Below, one piece after another: positions 48,601 to 58,279 of a DNA stretch of 64,000 nt; the stretch's first letter is position 1; every line of letters starts with the position of its first letter. The stretch is taken from positions 2,790,001 through 2,854,000 of the forward strand of contig OY760427.1 in the NCBI GenBank assembly GCA_963663495.1. Direction: 5' to 3'. The position numbers and the translations under genes are program-made. This DNA is from G963663495 sp963663495. Lineage in GTDB: Bacteria > Bacteroidota > Rhodothermia > Rhodothermales > Bin80. The notes beneath the pieces were generated by a model, which did no database searches, was not told the DNA's origin, and saw only the letters and a list, made by a program, of their open reading frames with translations.

Positions 48601-50438
48601 GGCGGCATGGTGGTTCAACATCAGATTCTGAAGACACTGCGTGCCGCTCCATGTGAGTTGACAGAGGTCATGGAGCAGCATCCTGACGATGGTCGCACAG
48701 CGATAAGTCGCCGTGTGAGTGAAGCGTTTGGCTTTTATGATGCCTTAGGGCGTGTGCAGCACAGCAGTTGTTTGCAGGCGCTCAAGACAACCGAAGCCGA
48801 GGGTGCGCTGTCCTTGCCTGCACCGAAGCGCGTGGTCCGAAGCACAGTGCCTCGTTTGTTGGACGAACCGGTACCTGCGCCTGTTGGAGTGCCGACGTTG
48901 CTCAAGGATGTGCGCGGCCTGGAGTTGGAATTGGTAGAAGATGCCGGGCAGCGTGCGATCTGGAATACGCTTGTGGAGGCCGAGCATCCGATGTGTGCGC
49001 CACGGTTTGCCGGGCGGCAGTTGCGCTATCTTGTCGGGAGCGAGCATGGCTACATCGGAGCAATAGGCTTTGCGGCGGCGGCGCTGTATCTGAAGGCGCG
49101 CGACAGATGGATGGCGTGGTCGGACGAGCAGCGTGAGGACTACCGGGACCATGTCGTGGGTTTGAATCGGTTCCTGATTCGCTCCATGGTGCGGATCAGG
49201 AACCTTGCCAGCCATACTTGGGGAAGGTATTGCGTCGTTTTCCGGAGGATTGTGAGAACCGTTACGGGTATGTGCCGTGGGTGATAGAGACCTTTGTGGG
49301 CCCCGAACATCGCGGCACGTGTTTTCGGGCTGCGGGGTTTCAGTGTGTGGGGAAAACCAAGGGGCGTGGGCGTCATGCTCCTGGTAATGCATGCACCAAA
49401 GAGAAGAAGGCGGTTTTCGTGTATGATCTGGGTGGTGATTGGAGGCAGGAGCTTGGAGTACCGGTTGTGGAGGCGTATCCCGAGCTGGAGGTGGGTGCGG
49501 GGCTGGCCAGTGATACATGGGCAGAACAGGAGTTTGGTGGAGCGCCGTTGGGGGACAAACGCCGTTCGGACCGGTTGGTACATAGCGTAGACATGCTTTC
49601 GCGTACTCCAGGAGAATTGATCACGGCCAATCTGGACGCTGATCGGGCGGGGATACTACCGTTTTTTGGAGAAAGCGGCCGAGAACGAGATCACGCCGGA
49701 TAAGATTTTGCGGCCGCATCGTGATCGCACGATGGCACGGACATCAGCTACAGTACTCGTCCGGCGTGCGAGGGGTTGGATGTGATAGGGCACAATCAGA
49801 CCACATCAAAGGCAAAAGGAGTGCATTTGCACGCTACGCTGGCGGTGGGTGAGGACGGTGTGCCGTTGGGGATCTTACGCTGTGCCTATACAACCGACCA
49901 AGAGGCTCCTGCTCCTAAGACGCAGTTATGGGTAGACGGCGTGCGGGACATAGCGGAAGCCGCCTCGCATCTGAGCGGTCGTACCCGTGTGCTGTGTGTC
50001 ATGGACCGCGAGGCGGATATGTTTGCGATCCTGGCGCAGCAGGGCAGGGCGTGTGGACATATTGGTGCGAGCCAAGGTGAATCGGCTATTGGGTAAAAAG
50101 TCTCCCAAGTTGTTTGCGACCATGCGGTCGGGCCGTCTGGCGCGGATGCAGGCACGTTTCCGCCGCCTATCGCTTCCGGCGCCGGGTAAGTTGCAGGAGG
50201 ATCTGGTGCAGGTCAGTGCGATTCATGTTCGGGAGGTGCAGCCGCCAGCTGGAGAGCGACCTGTACAGTGGTATCTATTGACGAACCAAGAAATTGCGAC
50301 GCTGGAGCAAGCTATTGAGGTGGTAGGCTACTACGTGTTGCGGTGGCGTGTGGAAGACATGTTCCGTGTGCTCAAGAGCGGCTGTGCGGTAGAGCGGCTG
50401 GGTATGCGGCAGGCCAAGAGTCTGCACAATGCCATTAC

Positions 50439-52780
50439 CCTAACTTCGCCATTTCGTAGTGCTACTAACCTACGGAATTCTCCCGTGGCCATATTTGGAC
50501 CGTTTTTTTCAGGAGCAATGGATGGTGAGATTTACCGGATCGGTTGAAGTTGGTTTAGGGTGGTTTGAATCCCTGATTACCTGGTGTTTTGCCGCCTGTT
50601 TCGCTGCGATCTATCTCGGATCGTTTCCATCGGACGTAGCTCTGGTGGCTCCATCTGGAGTACGCTACCTCAACCGTTGTGAAGGGACCATGCGTCATGA
50701 GTCTGGAGGCTGCTGGCTCACCGGTGCACTCGCTTCCTCCACATGCTCGGTCACGGTGCGGGTCGCATCCGGGTCATACACGTATCCCAGTACCGCAAAG
50801 AACTGTACCATACTCGGAGGCAGATCCTGATCCACCTCCGTGATCAGGTACCGATATTGGTTCTTAACCATCTTGGTCGTAATCCGACGAATCCTGTTCA
50901 ACCTGTCTCGGATCGTCGCCCAACTATCATGAATCCCGTGTTCCTTGAGTCTGGTGCGAACCAGATGGGCAGCATGATAAGCCAGTACCGTGATGAACAG
51001 ATGCCCTTCAATGCGGTCATCTCTGCTGTGGTAGATGGGCCGTAGACCGAGGTCCGATTTCATGACTCTGAATGTGCGCTCAATCTCTGTAAGTCGCCAG
51101 TAGGTTCGTGCAACCGTTTCCACCGACCATCCGGTATGACTGGTCCGAAGCACATACCCTCCGCTGGCCTGGGTGCGACGCGCATGCGAAGCACGCCGGG
51201 TCACCGTAACGGATGCTGCATGCTTGGTGCCCTCCTTTTTGCTGACCTCCACCTCATACAGGTGTGAGACCTTCTTGTACTTTTCCTTCAGACGACCAAC
51301 CTTTATCGTGACCTTTTCATAGTTCTTCAAGTACCCGGGTTTCGAGAGCCCCTCATGTAGTGTAGTGAGCGCCTTCACAAACTTCTTGCATTGGGTTTCA
51401 AGGATCTGATCCTCCTTCGCCTGCTTGGCCTCACTGTGCACAAACACGCGCAGTTCCGCATTATCTTCAACGTCTTTTTCGTCTTCAACATCTTTTTCCT
51501 TTGTGGTGATCTTCCAGGCTTTGATCTTGACTACCCCTTCGGTCGTAAACTGTTGATCCGGCTTGTTTTCGGGGACTGGAGGGGCTTTGGAACGCTCCAC
51601 GGTGATCCAGTTCAGTCCCTGTTCTTTCAGGTACTGCAGATTCTGCTCCGTCGCAATGCCGGAGTCCATAATCACTGTGGGCGTAGCACCGTTTAGTTTC
51701 TCAATCGCCTCTTTGAGCGTTGCCGGTTCCCCTGCATTGCCCGGCAGGATCTGCACATTGCGGGGGAACCCCGAACCATCCAGGGTGAGCGCCAGCGTAA
51801 CCAACGGACAATCACTGCGCTTTTCCTTGCTGCGCCCATGCGACAACAACTTCCCTTTCTTCTTGCCGTGGTAATAGGTATTGGTTAAATCATAAAAGAC
51901 GATCGTTTCTTCAAACTGCAATACCGCTTTGGTAATGCCAAAGAGTTTCTCCATGATCTGATCCATATGCTTATGGATCAGATCAGTGCAACGATAGAGG
52001 GTGTTGAGACTCGGGGGTTCCAAATCCAGAAGCTGCAGAACACTGGAGGTTTTACACAGCCATTTATGCGTTTCTCGTTCACTGCCCGGGTGGAGCATAC
52101 GTCCGACGATCAGCGCACAGCAGAGCTTGACGTGTTTCTCGCAGAAGTTGAGCGAACGTAGCAGAACAGCCAGTCCGAGCTGTTCCAATGTCTGAAGGAT
52201 CAGTCGTTCTCCGCCGACGGTCCGGGAATCGGGATGGGTTGTTTTCTCTGGATCAATGAGGTGTTGCTGATGGGATGTGCGATGGATGTCGTAGCCCTTG
52301 CTTTCGAGATGTGCAACGATGTCGTCGACCGCATTGAGAAAGGCTTCATCATTCTGGAAAGGGAGGATGGCTTTCCCTTTGAGTCGGGCAGTAACACAGT
52401 GGGTCAGCTCCCCCCACAGACTGCGGGGGATGTTGAAGTTCGGGCCGAGATTAAGGAGGGTACGGTGTTTGGAGGTACCGTCTTTGCGATAGGATTCGAT
52501 GAGGGCAAAGCTGTTGCATTTCTTACCGTCTTTACGTTTGTAGGGTCGGTTTCGGATAAACATGATCGGAGTGTGGAATTGGTACGGGGTAAGGTACCGG
52601 GGTGGTTGGGGGGAGGTTCCCGTCCACACCTCTATAGCACCACATTGCCTTTTCCGAAAAAGTCGGCTAAAAAAGGTCGAAAAACGCCGAATTTAGCCGA
52701 AATAGCGCTATTAGGAGGGAAAAACGAGAGAATTGGAGACGGAACTCAGCGTTTTCCCCTGACCGGATGGCGAAGTTAGG
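50439..52780 (-). mobile_element. IS1634-family element, intact
   Basis: A 2342-bp element with inverted ends CCTAACTTCGCCAT (50439) and ATGGCGAAGTTAGG (to 52780), flanked by TTAC (50435-50438 and 52781-52784). One transposase gene on the minus strand. A truncated sibling is at 34924-38067. Confidence 0.9.
50695..52563 (-). CDS. IS1634-family transposase
   Basis: A 622-residue DDE transposase of the IS1634 group (IS4 superfamily). I choose ATG 52563 (MFIRNRPYKRKDGK), the usual family N-terminus, over a frame extension at 52629. Catalytic acids are in FYDLTNTYYHGKK, VIMDSGIATEQN and the late LTEIERTFRVMKSDLGLRPIYH region with the Glu. The C-terminal SWATIRDRLNRIRRI is also typical. The gene appears intact and could also act on the truncated copy if both ends were present. 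Confidence 0.93.
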   Translation of the reverse strand: MFIRNRPYKRKDGKKCNSFALIESYRKDGTSKHRTLLNLGPNFNIPRSLWGELTHCVTARLKGKAILPFQNDEAFLNAVDDIVAHLESKGYDIHRTSHQQHLIDPEKTTHPDSRTVGGERLILQTLEQLGLAVLLRSLNFCEKHVKLCCALIVGRMLHPGSERETHKWLCKTSSVLQLLDLEPPSLNTLYRCTDLIHKHMDQIMEKLFGITKAVLQFEETIVFYDLTNTYYHGKKKGKLLSHGRSKEKRSDCPLVTLALTLDGSGFPRNVQILPGNAGEPATLKEAIEKLNGATPTVIMDSGIATEQNLQYLKEQGLNWITVERSKAPPVPENKPDQQFTTEGVVKIKAWKITTKEKDVEDEKDVEDNAELRVFVHSEAKQAKEDQILETQCKKFVKALTTLHEGLSKPGYLKNYEKVTIKVGRLKEKYKKVSHLYEVEVSKKEGTKHAASVTVTRRASHARRTQASGGYVLRTSHTGWSVETVARTYWRLTEIERTFRVMKSDLGLRPIYHSRDDRIEGHLFITVLAYHAAHLVRTRLKEHGIHDSWATIRDRLNRIRRITTKMVKNQYRYLITEVDQDLPPSMVQFFAVLGYVYDPDATRTVTEHVEEASAPVSQQPPDS

Positions 52781-53124
52781 TTACGATCTGTATGGTGATG
52801 GCGTGGCGCCTGCTATTGATGACGCTTCTGGGGCGCGAGGAACCCGAAGCGTCGCCGGAAGGATTGTTTGATGAGATGGAACTGCGCCTGTTGCACGAGC
52901 TTGCCGACGAGTTTGGACTGCCGCCTCCAAAGACACTCGGGGCTGCTATTCGGGTGGTGGCCGTCTTTGGTGGCTATATGGATCGGAAGAAGGACCGGCC
53001 TCCAGGCTCCAAGGTCATCTGGCGCGGCTACAGCCGGTTGGAGATAGGGGCCAAGACCTTTGCCGTCCTTGAGAAGCGATACCATATGATACGGAGAGAG
53101 GTCCTCATCGTTAAGCGAGAATGA

Positions 53125-53561
53125 CGAGCACGCGAAGCAACAAACGTACCCATAGCAGGGAGTGATACCTGCCCCTCAGCGTCGTTGCCGCGCCAACGTT
53201 TAGTGCGATGGCAACGGGGATTCGGAAGAGAACTGTAAAGACGCCAGAGCTACCGGGCGTTATAGCGCCGACGTATGTCCATCGCATAGACATGCGCCTC
53301 GCGCATGCCAAATGATGCTACGCTTCCCGCATCCCCGGTGCAAGCATCACTCCGGTCCAAGGGCTCCGCACCTCTTGAAAGAACCAATCACTACACCGAA
53401 CTTGCAAAAACAGATGAATATTATACAGTGTTAGGTATCTGAACTGGGCACACGGTAGGTCTAGGCTGTGCCTTAGGGGATGATTTCTCATGTCTATGAG
53501 CAATCTCCCGAGACACCATCATCCGATCAGGATGCAGTTGACCGTGCGCGCACCGGCAAAC
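53125..53561. other. Gap between IS50-like copy 3 and esterase gene
   Basis: About 440 bp that should contain the right end of IS50-like element 3. I see no gene, and no clear mate for the CTGCC-type end; the element boundary is not resolved. Confidence 0.4.
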
Positions 53562-54848
53562 CTACCGATTCCGATTCCCATTCCGTTGAGGATAACGGGA
53601 TGAGGAACCTAATTCCGAAGCAGCAAAGAAGTGAACAAGAGCATCCATAAGGTGGGCCCGCCAGTTGCCCCATGTGTGACCTTCGGGATATTCACGGTAC
53701 ACATAATCGTATCCCATCGCTGCCAGCACACCACTGAATCGACGATTAGCTTTGAGAAAATTTATCTCGGATTCCGGTAGCCAACCCTTCCCTACCTTTT
53801 CCTCGTACAACCCAACATCCACAAAGAAGCGAACGGGCCTGGGCGCCGCACGCTCAACCATCCTGATCATGGAGTCACTCTGCAGCGACAAATAGCCGGA
53901 CTGACTGTAGCTAAGCCCAAACACCTCAGAGTGTTGGAACGGAATAAAGACCGAAGCCAGTCCTGCGTACGAATCACCCGCCACTAGCCGGGCAGACTGA
54001 TCGCCCAGTCCGCGGTACCGCTCCTCCACAAACGGCACAATCTCTTCAGCCATAAACCGCGCGTAATCCGAATTCAGACCATACTCGGTCATCCGATTCG
54101 GCATCTCCTGTTGGTGCCGGTTAGGAGGAGAAACAAAAACGGCTAATACGGGATCCACCACCCCGGATAAGATTAACGAGTCCAGCACAGCAGGCGTATG
54201 CGCAAACTCAATGTAGTCACGGCCATCCAGAATGAAGACGACAGGATAGTGCACGCTAGAAGTGTCATACCCGGGCGGGGCGTACACATGTACTTCCGTG
54301 GCGTAATCCATAATTCCGACAGGCAACACATGCCGAACCAAGCGCTCGTATCCTCCTGGTGTACCGTCACGCACATTTTGAAAAACAGCGTGGTAAGCAT
54401 ACCACGGCATGGCAAGCTCGGAAAAACCTCCGAATCCGCTTAGCACTACATGTGGATTTAGCGGGTCCTTGCCCATGAAACCATCGTCCACCAACATCAT
54501 GTACTCCATGCGTGCAGACGCAGGAAAAATGCCACGGTAGTAGAAAACATCCGTGCCAGTAATCCTTTCCAGCGCTATCTCTCCATCCCACTGCGTCATG
54601 TCGCCCGTAATCCGAACGCGCTCCGCCGGTCCCCTATATATAAATACGGCAGTCGTGTCGTCTTCAAGTACGGGCGCATGCACGGACTGAACCCGTTGCA
54701 TAAAGTCCTCAACCCGCTCCATACGCGCGGACCCGTCTGCACTCGCCGCCAAGTCTTTCTTGAACCGTTCTATGTTGGGCATACGCTCCGTTGTACACGA
54801 GGTAGAAAAAAGTGCGACCGCCAAGGCAATAATCAGTAACCGTTCCAT
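53562..54848 (-). CDS. Esterase-D/enterochelin-esterase-like lipoprotein with N-terminal Ig/CBM48-like domain
   Basis: A 428-residue exported hydrolase from ATG 54848 (MERLLIIALAV); a longer frame start at 54920 is unlikely. A lipobox (FSTSC) gives lipid anchoring. Residues about 60-150 resemble an early-set/CBM48 domain (AVFIYRGPAERVRITGDMTQWDG, DPLNPH), followed by the alpha/beta hydrolase with nucleophile elbow GDSYAG and the His in EGHTWGNW. The family includes enterochelin esterases and feruloyl/acetyl esterases; in this glycan operon an ester group on a polysaccharide is a reasonable substrate, but that is inference. It is the last gene of the minus-strand operon. Confidence 0.82.
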   Translation of the reverse strand: MERLLIIALAVALFSTSCTTERMPNIERFKKDLAASADGSARMERVEDFMQRVQSVHAPVLEDDTTAVFIYRGPAERVRITGDMTQWDGEIALERITGTDVFYYRGIFPASARMEYMMLVDDGFMGKDPLNPHVVLSGFGGFSELAMPWYAYHAVFQNVRDGTPGGYERLVRHVLPVGIMDYATEVHVYAPPGYDTSSVHYPVVFILDGRDYIEFAHTPAVLDSLILSGVVDPVLAVFVSPPNRHQQEMPNRMTEYGLNSDYARFMAEEIVPFVEERYRGLGDQSARLVAGDSYAGLASVFIPFQHSEVFGLSYSQSGYLSLQSDSMIRMVERAAPRPVRFFVDVGLYEEKVGKGWLPESEINFLKANRRFSGVLAAMGYDYVYREYPEGHTWGNWRAHLMDALVHFFAASELGSSSRYPQRNGNRNR

Positions 54849-54955
54849 CTTTTCACGACGATAATTTCTGCAGGGTAATGAACAGTCGGTTGGGATGTCC
54901 AAGCACCCTCCATGATGCATCCATAAGGGAAGATCAAGCCACGGCTATGCTCGGA

Positions 54956-57019
54956 TCAAGTCTGGACAACGACCCCATTCCGAGTCACAGTATGCAGCAT
55001 GCCGTGGTACGGTACGTTGATCATTATAGCGTCGGGGTCAAACGAGGCAAACTGCGGATTGGCTGTCAACCCGCGACCAAACAATGTGCGAATCCCGAAA
55101 ATGCCATCCATGATCGCAGACACCCAGCTCCCGCTTGACGAGCAAGCCCAGTCCGTCAACAACGGGGGATCCGATGGTGCCTTGCGCGCTCCGCCCTCTT
55201 CCAACGGGACCACTCCATCTGCGAAGTGAGCCTGCCCGAATGGCCCCTGATTCGCGCTCCGTGCCATACCCTTCAGCCACCGGAAAGCCAACTCCGACCG
55301 ACCAATGCGATAAAGGCCGCGTGCTGTCTCCGATGGCCATGCCGAGTAAGCCCCTGTCCACTGATGGTCAGGACGCGTGTCGAACACAGCGTTGGGGTCG
55401 GCAGCCGAAAGGGCCCGCATCCAAGTATCCGTTTGGAGTTCCCTCACAAAATACTCAGCCATCTCGGCCTTCTGGCGCTCTGTCAGGTCGTCGGGAATAG
55501 TGTTGAGAACAGTCAGCAAGTCGTAGCAGTGTCGAACCTCAACCGATGCTCCGTCCTGGCGCAACGCCCGCCAATAACCCTTTCCATCCACATACAATTC
55601 CTGCGCCGCTTGCAGCAGGACTTCCGCTTCCCCTCGCAAGCCTCGACTCAATGCCCCGTTTTCGCCCGTAAATTCAACAAGGTCAGCCGCCACACGCATA
55701 ACGTGAACCGCGGCTACATTCAAACTTGCCACCTCGTGCGTATACGTGCTCACGCATTCCAGCAGATTGTTGATCCCCCCATAGTCTGCCAATCCACGCA
55801 CAGTCCTGAACCTCTCCCACTGGCGGGCAAATTCGACCACATGCTCTATAACCCGCTTCCCAGTTCCCGCTACCGGTTCAGATAGCCAAGCCCGGTCACC
55901 CGTCCACTGGACATACTCTCGCACCATGCTTACCATGGCGTAATCGTTCACAGAATACCAGTACCCCACCGGCCCACCCGTCAAGTATTCCGTGCCAAAG
56001 TGACTGTGAATGCCGGTCCTGATCCAGTGCTCCAGGTATCTCCGCATTACCCCGGGGTCCAACATAGCATGCACGCGCATGCTCAAGAAATAATCCCAGA
56101 TGAATGTTACGGATTGCCAGTAGCGTGGTAGCAGCGTATCGTACGTGCGCCCCATTACAGAGTAAGGACTGTCACGCTTGAAGTACATTACTCCCAACGC
56201 TCCCATATGGTAAAGCCTGCGGATGTCATCGTCCCGAGTATCAAGGATCGGCAGGTGGCCGCCGTACCGATCATTTCTAGGGGTGAACACTGCTTTCAGT
56301 TCGGCATCCCAGCTTTCACGAGCCCGTTCTACGGCCCCCGGCACATCGGCAATCAGAGCGTCATAGACGCCGCACGCACTTGGCACCGTTTCCCCAACGG
56401 CATGGACATAACTCATGCGCCATACCTCTCCCGGTCGGAGACAGATGGCATATCGGACCGCGCCGCTACTAATGTGATCAGCCCGAGGATAGGTGCCTTG
56501 GACGGATGCCGCAGCACTATGCCGAGCCCTGAATACGATGGCTCCGCGTCCACCATCAACATCCACCATGTTGTCGTCCTCGCACGGTGGCAGTGCACCC
56601 CAAGTGCTTGAGCACCTGGTAACGCGACCTTGGACATTGATTCCAACGGACAGAGCCCGTTTGGCTCCGCTCCTGTTCTCAATGCATACCTCAACGACGG
56701 CAGCCATTGCGCCCGTCGCCAGCGCAGTGAACGATGTCAGATAAAGCCCCTGCCAAGCGCCTTCCCGGATAATGCGATCGGGAGACCAGGTGAATGTGAC
56801 TGCGACCCCAAGAGAAGGAAAGTGCCGTCCGTCAAGAACAAACGCCCCGGACAGCGTATCTGCCATAGCGAATGGCGGAAAACTAAGGCTACGTAAACCT
56901 GTAAGATCCATCCCGGCCTGCACCACGCCAAGGAAGTTGGTAAGCGCCGGCGGATTAAAGCAATCCCCAAGCCTATGCGTCAAAGGCGAACTCTTCAGGT
57001 CGCTCGCTACCGGAATCAT
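54956..57019 (-). CDS. Six-hairpin (alpha/alpha)6-barrel glycosidase-like protein
   Basis: A 687-residue protein without a signal peptide. An N-terminal beta-sandwich (to about residue 230) is followed by an (alpha/alpha)6 barrel pattern: YHMGALGVMYFKRDS, YWQSVTFIWDYFLSMRVHAM, YLTGGPVGYWYSVNDYAMVSMVREY, DYGGINNLLECVSTYTHEVASLN, DHQWTGAYSAWPSETARGLYRIG. Candidate acids are the Asp in FIWDYF and the Glu in LLECVS. It looks related to MGH1/GH63-GH37-like trehalase-fold enzymes, but I cannot place it in a numbered family. Lack of a signal suggests cytosolic or non-classical location, matching import of oligosaccharides by the ABC system upstream. Confidence is for the fold only. Confidence 0.65.
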   Translation of the reverse strand: MIPVASDLKSSPLTHRLGDCFNPPALTNFLGVVQAGMDLTGLRSLSFPPFAMADTLSGAFVLDGRHFPSLGVAVTFTWSPDRIIREGAWQGLYLTSFTALATGAMAAVVEVCIENRSGAKRALSVGINVQGRVTRCSSTWGALPPCEDDNMVDVDGGRGAIVFRARHSAAASVQGTYPRADHISSGAVRYAICLRPGEVWRMSYVHAVGETVPSACGVYDALIADVPGAVERARESWDAELKAVFTPRNDRYGGHLPILDTRDDDIRRLYHMGALGVMYFKRDSPYSVMGRTYDTLLPRYWQSVTFIWDYFLSMRVHAMLDPGVMRRYLEHWIRTGIHSHFGTEYLTGGPVGYWYSVNDYAMVSMVREYVQWTGDRAWLSEPVAGTGKRVIEHVVEFARQWERFRTVRGLADYGGINNLLECVSTYTHEVASLNVAAVHVMRVAADLVEFTGENGALSRGLRGEAEVLLQAAQELYVDGKGYWRALRQDGASVEVRHCYDLLTVLNTIPDDLTERQKAEMAEYFVRELQTDTWMRALSAADPNAVFDTRPDHQWTGAYSAWPSETARGLYRIGRSELAFRWLKGMARSANQGPFGQAHFADGVVPLEEGGARKAPSDPPLLTDWACSSSGSWVSAIMDGIFGIRTLFGRGLTANPQFASFDPDAIMINVPYHGMLHTVTRNGVVVQT

Positions 57020-57105
57020 CTACGGACCCGTGCATTTCCCTGCATCCAGAATGCCGCCGTCAAAGCACCCTGGCACACTACCTCTTCGGCCTGCATCGCA
57101 GAGAG

Positions 57106-58203
57106 TCACTGCAGCGTCACCTCGATAAGATGCGGGTAGTACTCTTCAAATTCAACGAACGTGACGTATAGGATACGGCCGTTGTCATCAGCTAACTCAG
57201 GATGTTCCTTGCCCGCATAAATGAGCCTCGGGTACGGGATGGGCTTTTCAGGCGGCTTGACCCTCCATAGGACGGTTGCATCGCTCCACGGTCCCCAGGG
57301 GCGCGGTGCTGTCCGGCCCACAATCTCTCCACCAAGACCCATGGAATGCACCGCCAGGTACCTTCCCAAGTGGGCGTTGTACGACACCGACATTTCGTTT
57401 GGCATACCGGAAAAGATCACTTGCCCTGCGTATACATCCCTGCTCCATACCTCGGGATCACCGGCGAAGTATTCATAACAATCAATGCGTTCCATGTCAT
57501 CGGGACGAACGCGCGCTACGAATGCGTGGTGCTTATAGTCATCGGCCTGTAAACTTCCAAACAGGTAAACCCATTCCTCCTCCGCCTCGACCAGCACTGC
57601 CGCTGCAAACTGGGGCTGATCTGCGGGCCATATCAACGATGACCCGTTATACTGGACCCGTTTGAATGTCCAGTCTTCGTCAGACCCGACAGCAAGCCCT
57701 GTCCCGACAATCCTGAAGCCGACAGGAAATGGATCTCCGCCCTCCTCCAGCATCCGAATCTTCATGAAGAAGAGATATAGCTTAGCGCCAAGCTTGCAGC
57801 CATGCATACACCATGTCCGATCCTTCTCAGGATCCTCGTCCGGCAACGGCAGAACGAGCTGTCGCAGTCCACCATCCGGCTTCAGAACATAGGAAAAGTC
57901 CTGTAAGCCTCCCCGGCCCGTCTTGTCTCGCAGGACCAACCCCGTATTGGTAATCATCTGCTCAAACGGCCCCTTCCCGCTTAGATCCTGCCCCCCTACG
58001 GGTTCTCCAAAGACATACCACAAGCTAACCTCTGGACGCTCACCTATCAGCGTGTCACCGAAATACCAGAGGGTTCGACCATCGCCAAGCGGGATGGAAT
58101 ACGCCCCGTCCTGCCCCACCATTCGGTGCGGATTATCCACAAACTGCGGCCCCAAGTCCTTCGCAGAAGCAACGCGAAGGAGAGAACTCGGCAAATTAGT
58201 CAC
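57106..58203 (-). CDS. DUF4185-like five-bladed propeller protein
   Basis: A 365-residue protein whose start region (DGAYSIPLGDGRTLWYFGDTLIG) is the DUF4185 signature, a five-bladed beta-propeller related to GH32/43/68 enzymes. Repeated propeller strands include LYLFFMKI, VYLFGSL, YNAHLGRYLAVHS and the RPWGPWSDATVLW blade. Acidic residues at blade starts (GDT, SVSYNA) are in the usual places for a glycosidase but no catalytic set can be proven. No signal peptide is visible. It lies between the sorting-tail protein and the six-hairpin protein in a same-strand operon, so a role in glycan breakdown is inferred. Confidence 0.7.
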   Translation of the reverse strand: MTNLPSSLLRVASAKDLGPQFVDNPHRMVGQDGAYSIPLGDGRTLWYFGDTLIGERPEVSLWYVFGEPVGGQDLSGKGPFEQMITNTGLVLRDKTGRGGLQDFSYVLKPDGGLRQLVLPLPDEDPEKDRTWCMHGCKLGAKLYLFFMKIRMLEEGGDPFPVGFRIVGTGLAVGSDEDWTFKRVQYNGSSLIWPADQPQFAAAVLVEAEEEWVYLFGSLQADDYKHHAFVARVRPDDMERIDCYEYFAGDPEVWSRDVYAGQVIFSGMPNEMSVSYNAHLGRYLAVHSMGLGGEIVGRTAPRPWGPWSDATVLWRVKPPEKPIPYPRLIYAGKEHPELADDNGRILYVTFVEFEEYYPHLIEVTLQ

Positions 58204-58279
58204 ACCCTGATGCGGCCCAGAGTTAAAAAGATGCTACAACGTAATCAGTAGCCATCCGATCACGGCCCGCACTCGAACG

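Larger units (their letters stand above)
48607..53124 (+). pseudogene. IS4/IS50-like transposase with DUF4338 domain, copy 3, decayed and interrupted by IS1634
   Basis: DUF4338 landmarks are clear in the first 220 codons (FAGRQLRYLVGS, IGAIGFAAAAL, WMAWSDEQR, NRFLIRS). A frameshift near 49210 moves reading to the next frame (MGKVLRRFPEDCEN). Near 49700-49750 a deletion removes the segment with the first catalytic Asp, another frameshift lies near 50060, and the gene is split by an IS1634 at 50439-52780 with TTAC on both sides. Removing the IS rejoins LHNAIT-ICMVMAWRLLL exactly. The YREK block (YYVLRWRVEDMFRVLK) survives. It is a third divergent member of the same family, now dead. Outer element ends could not be fixed. 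Confidence 0.88.
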
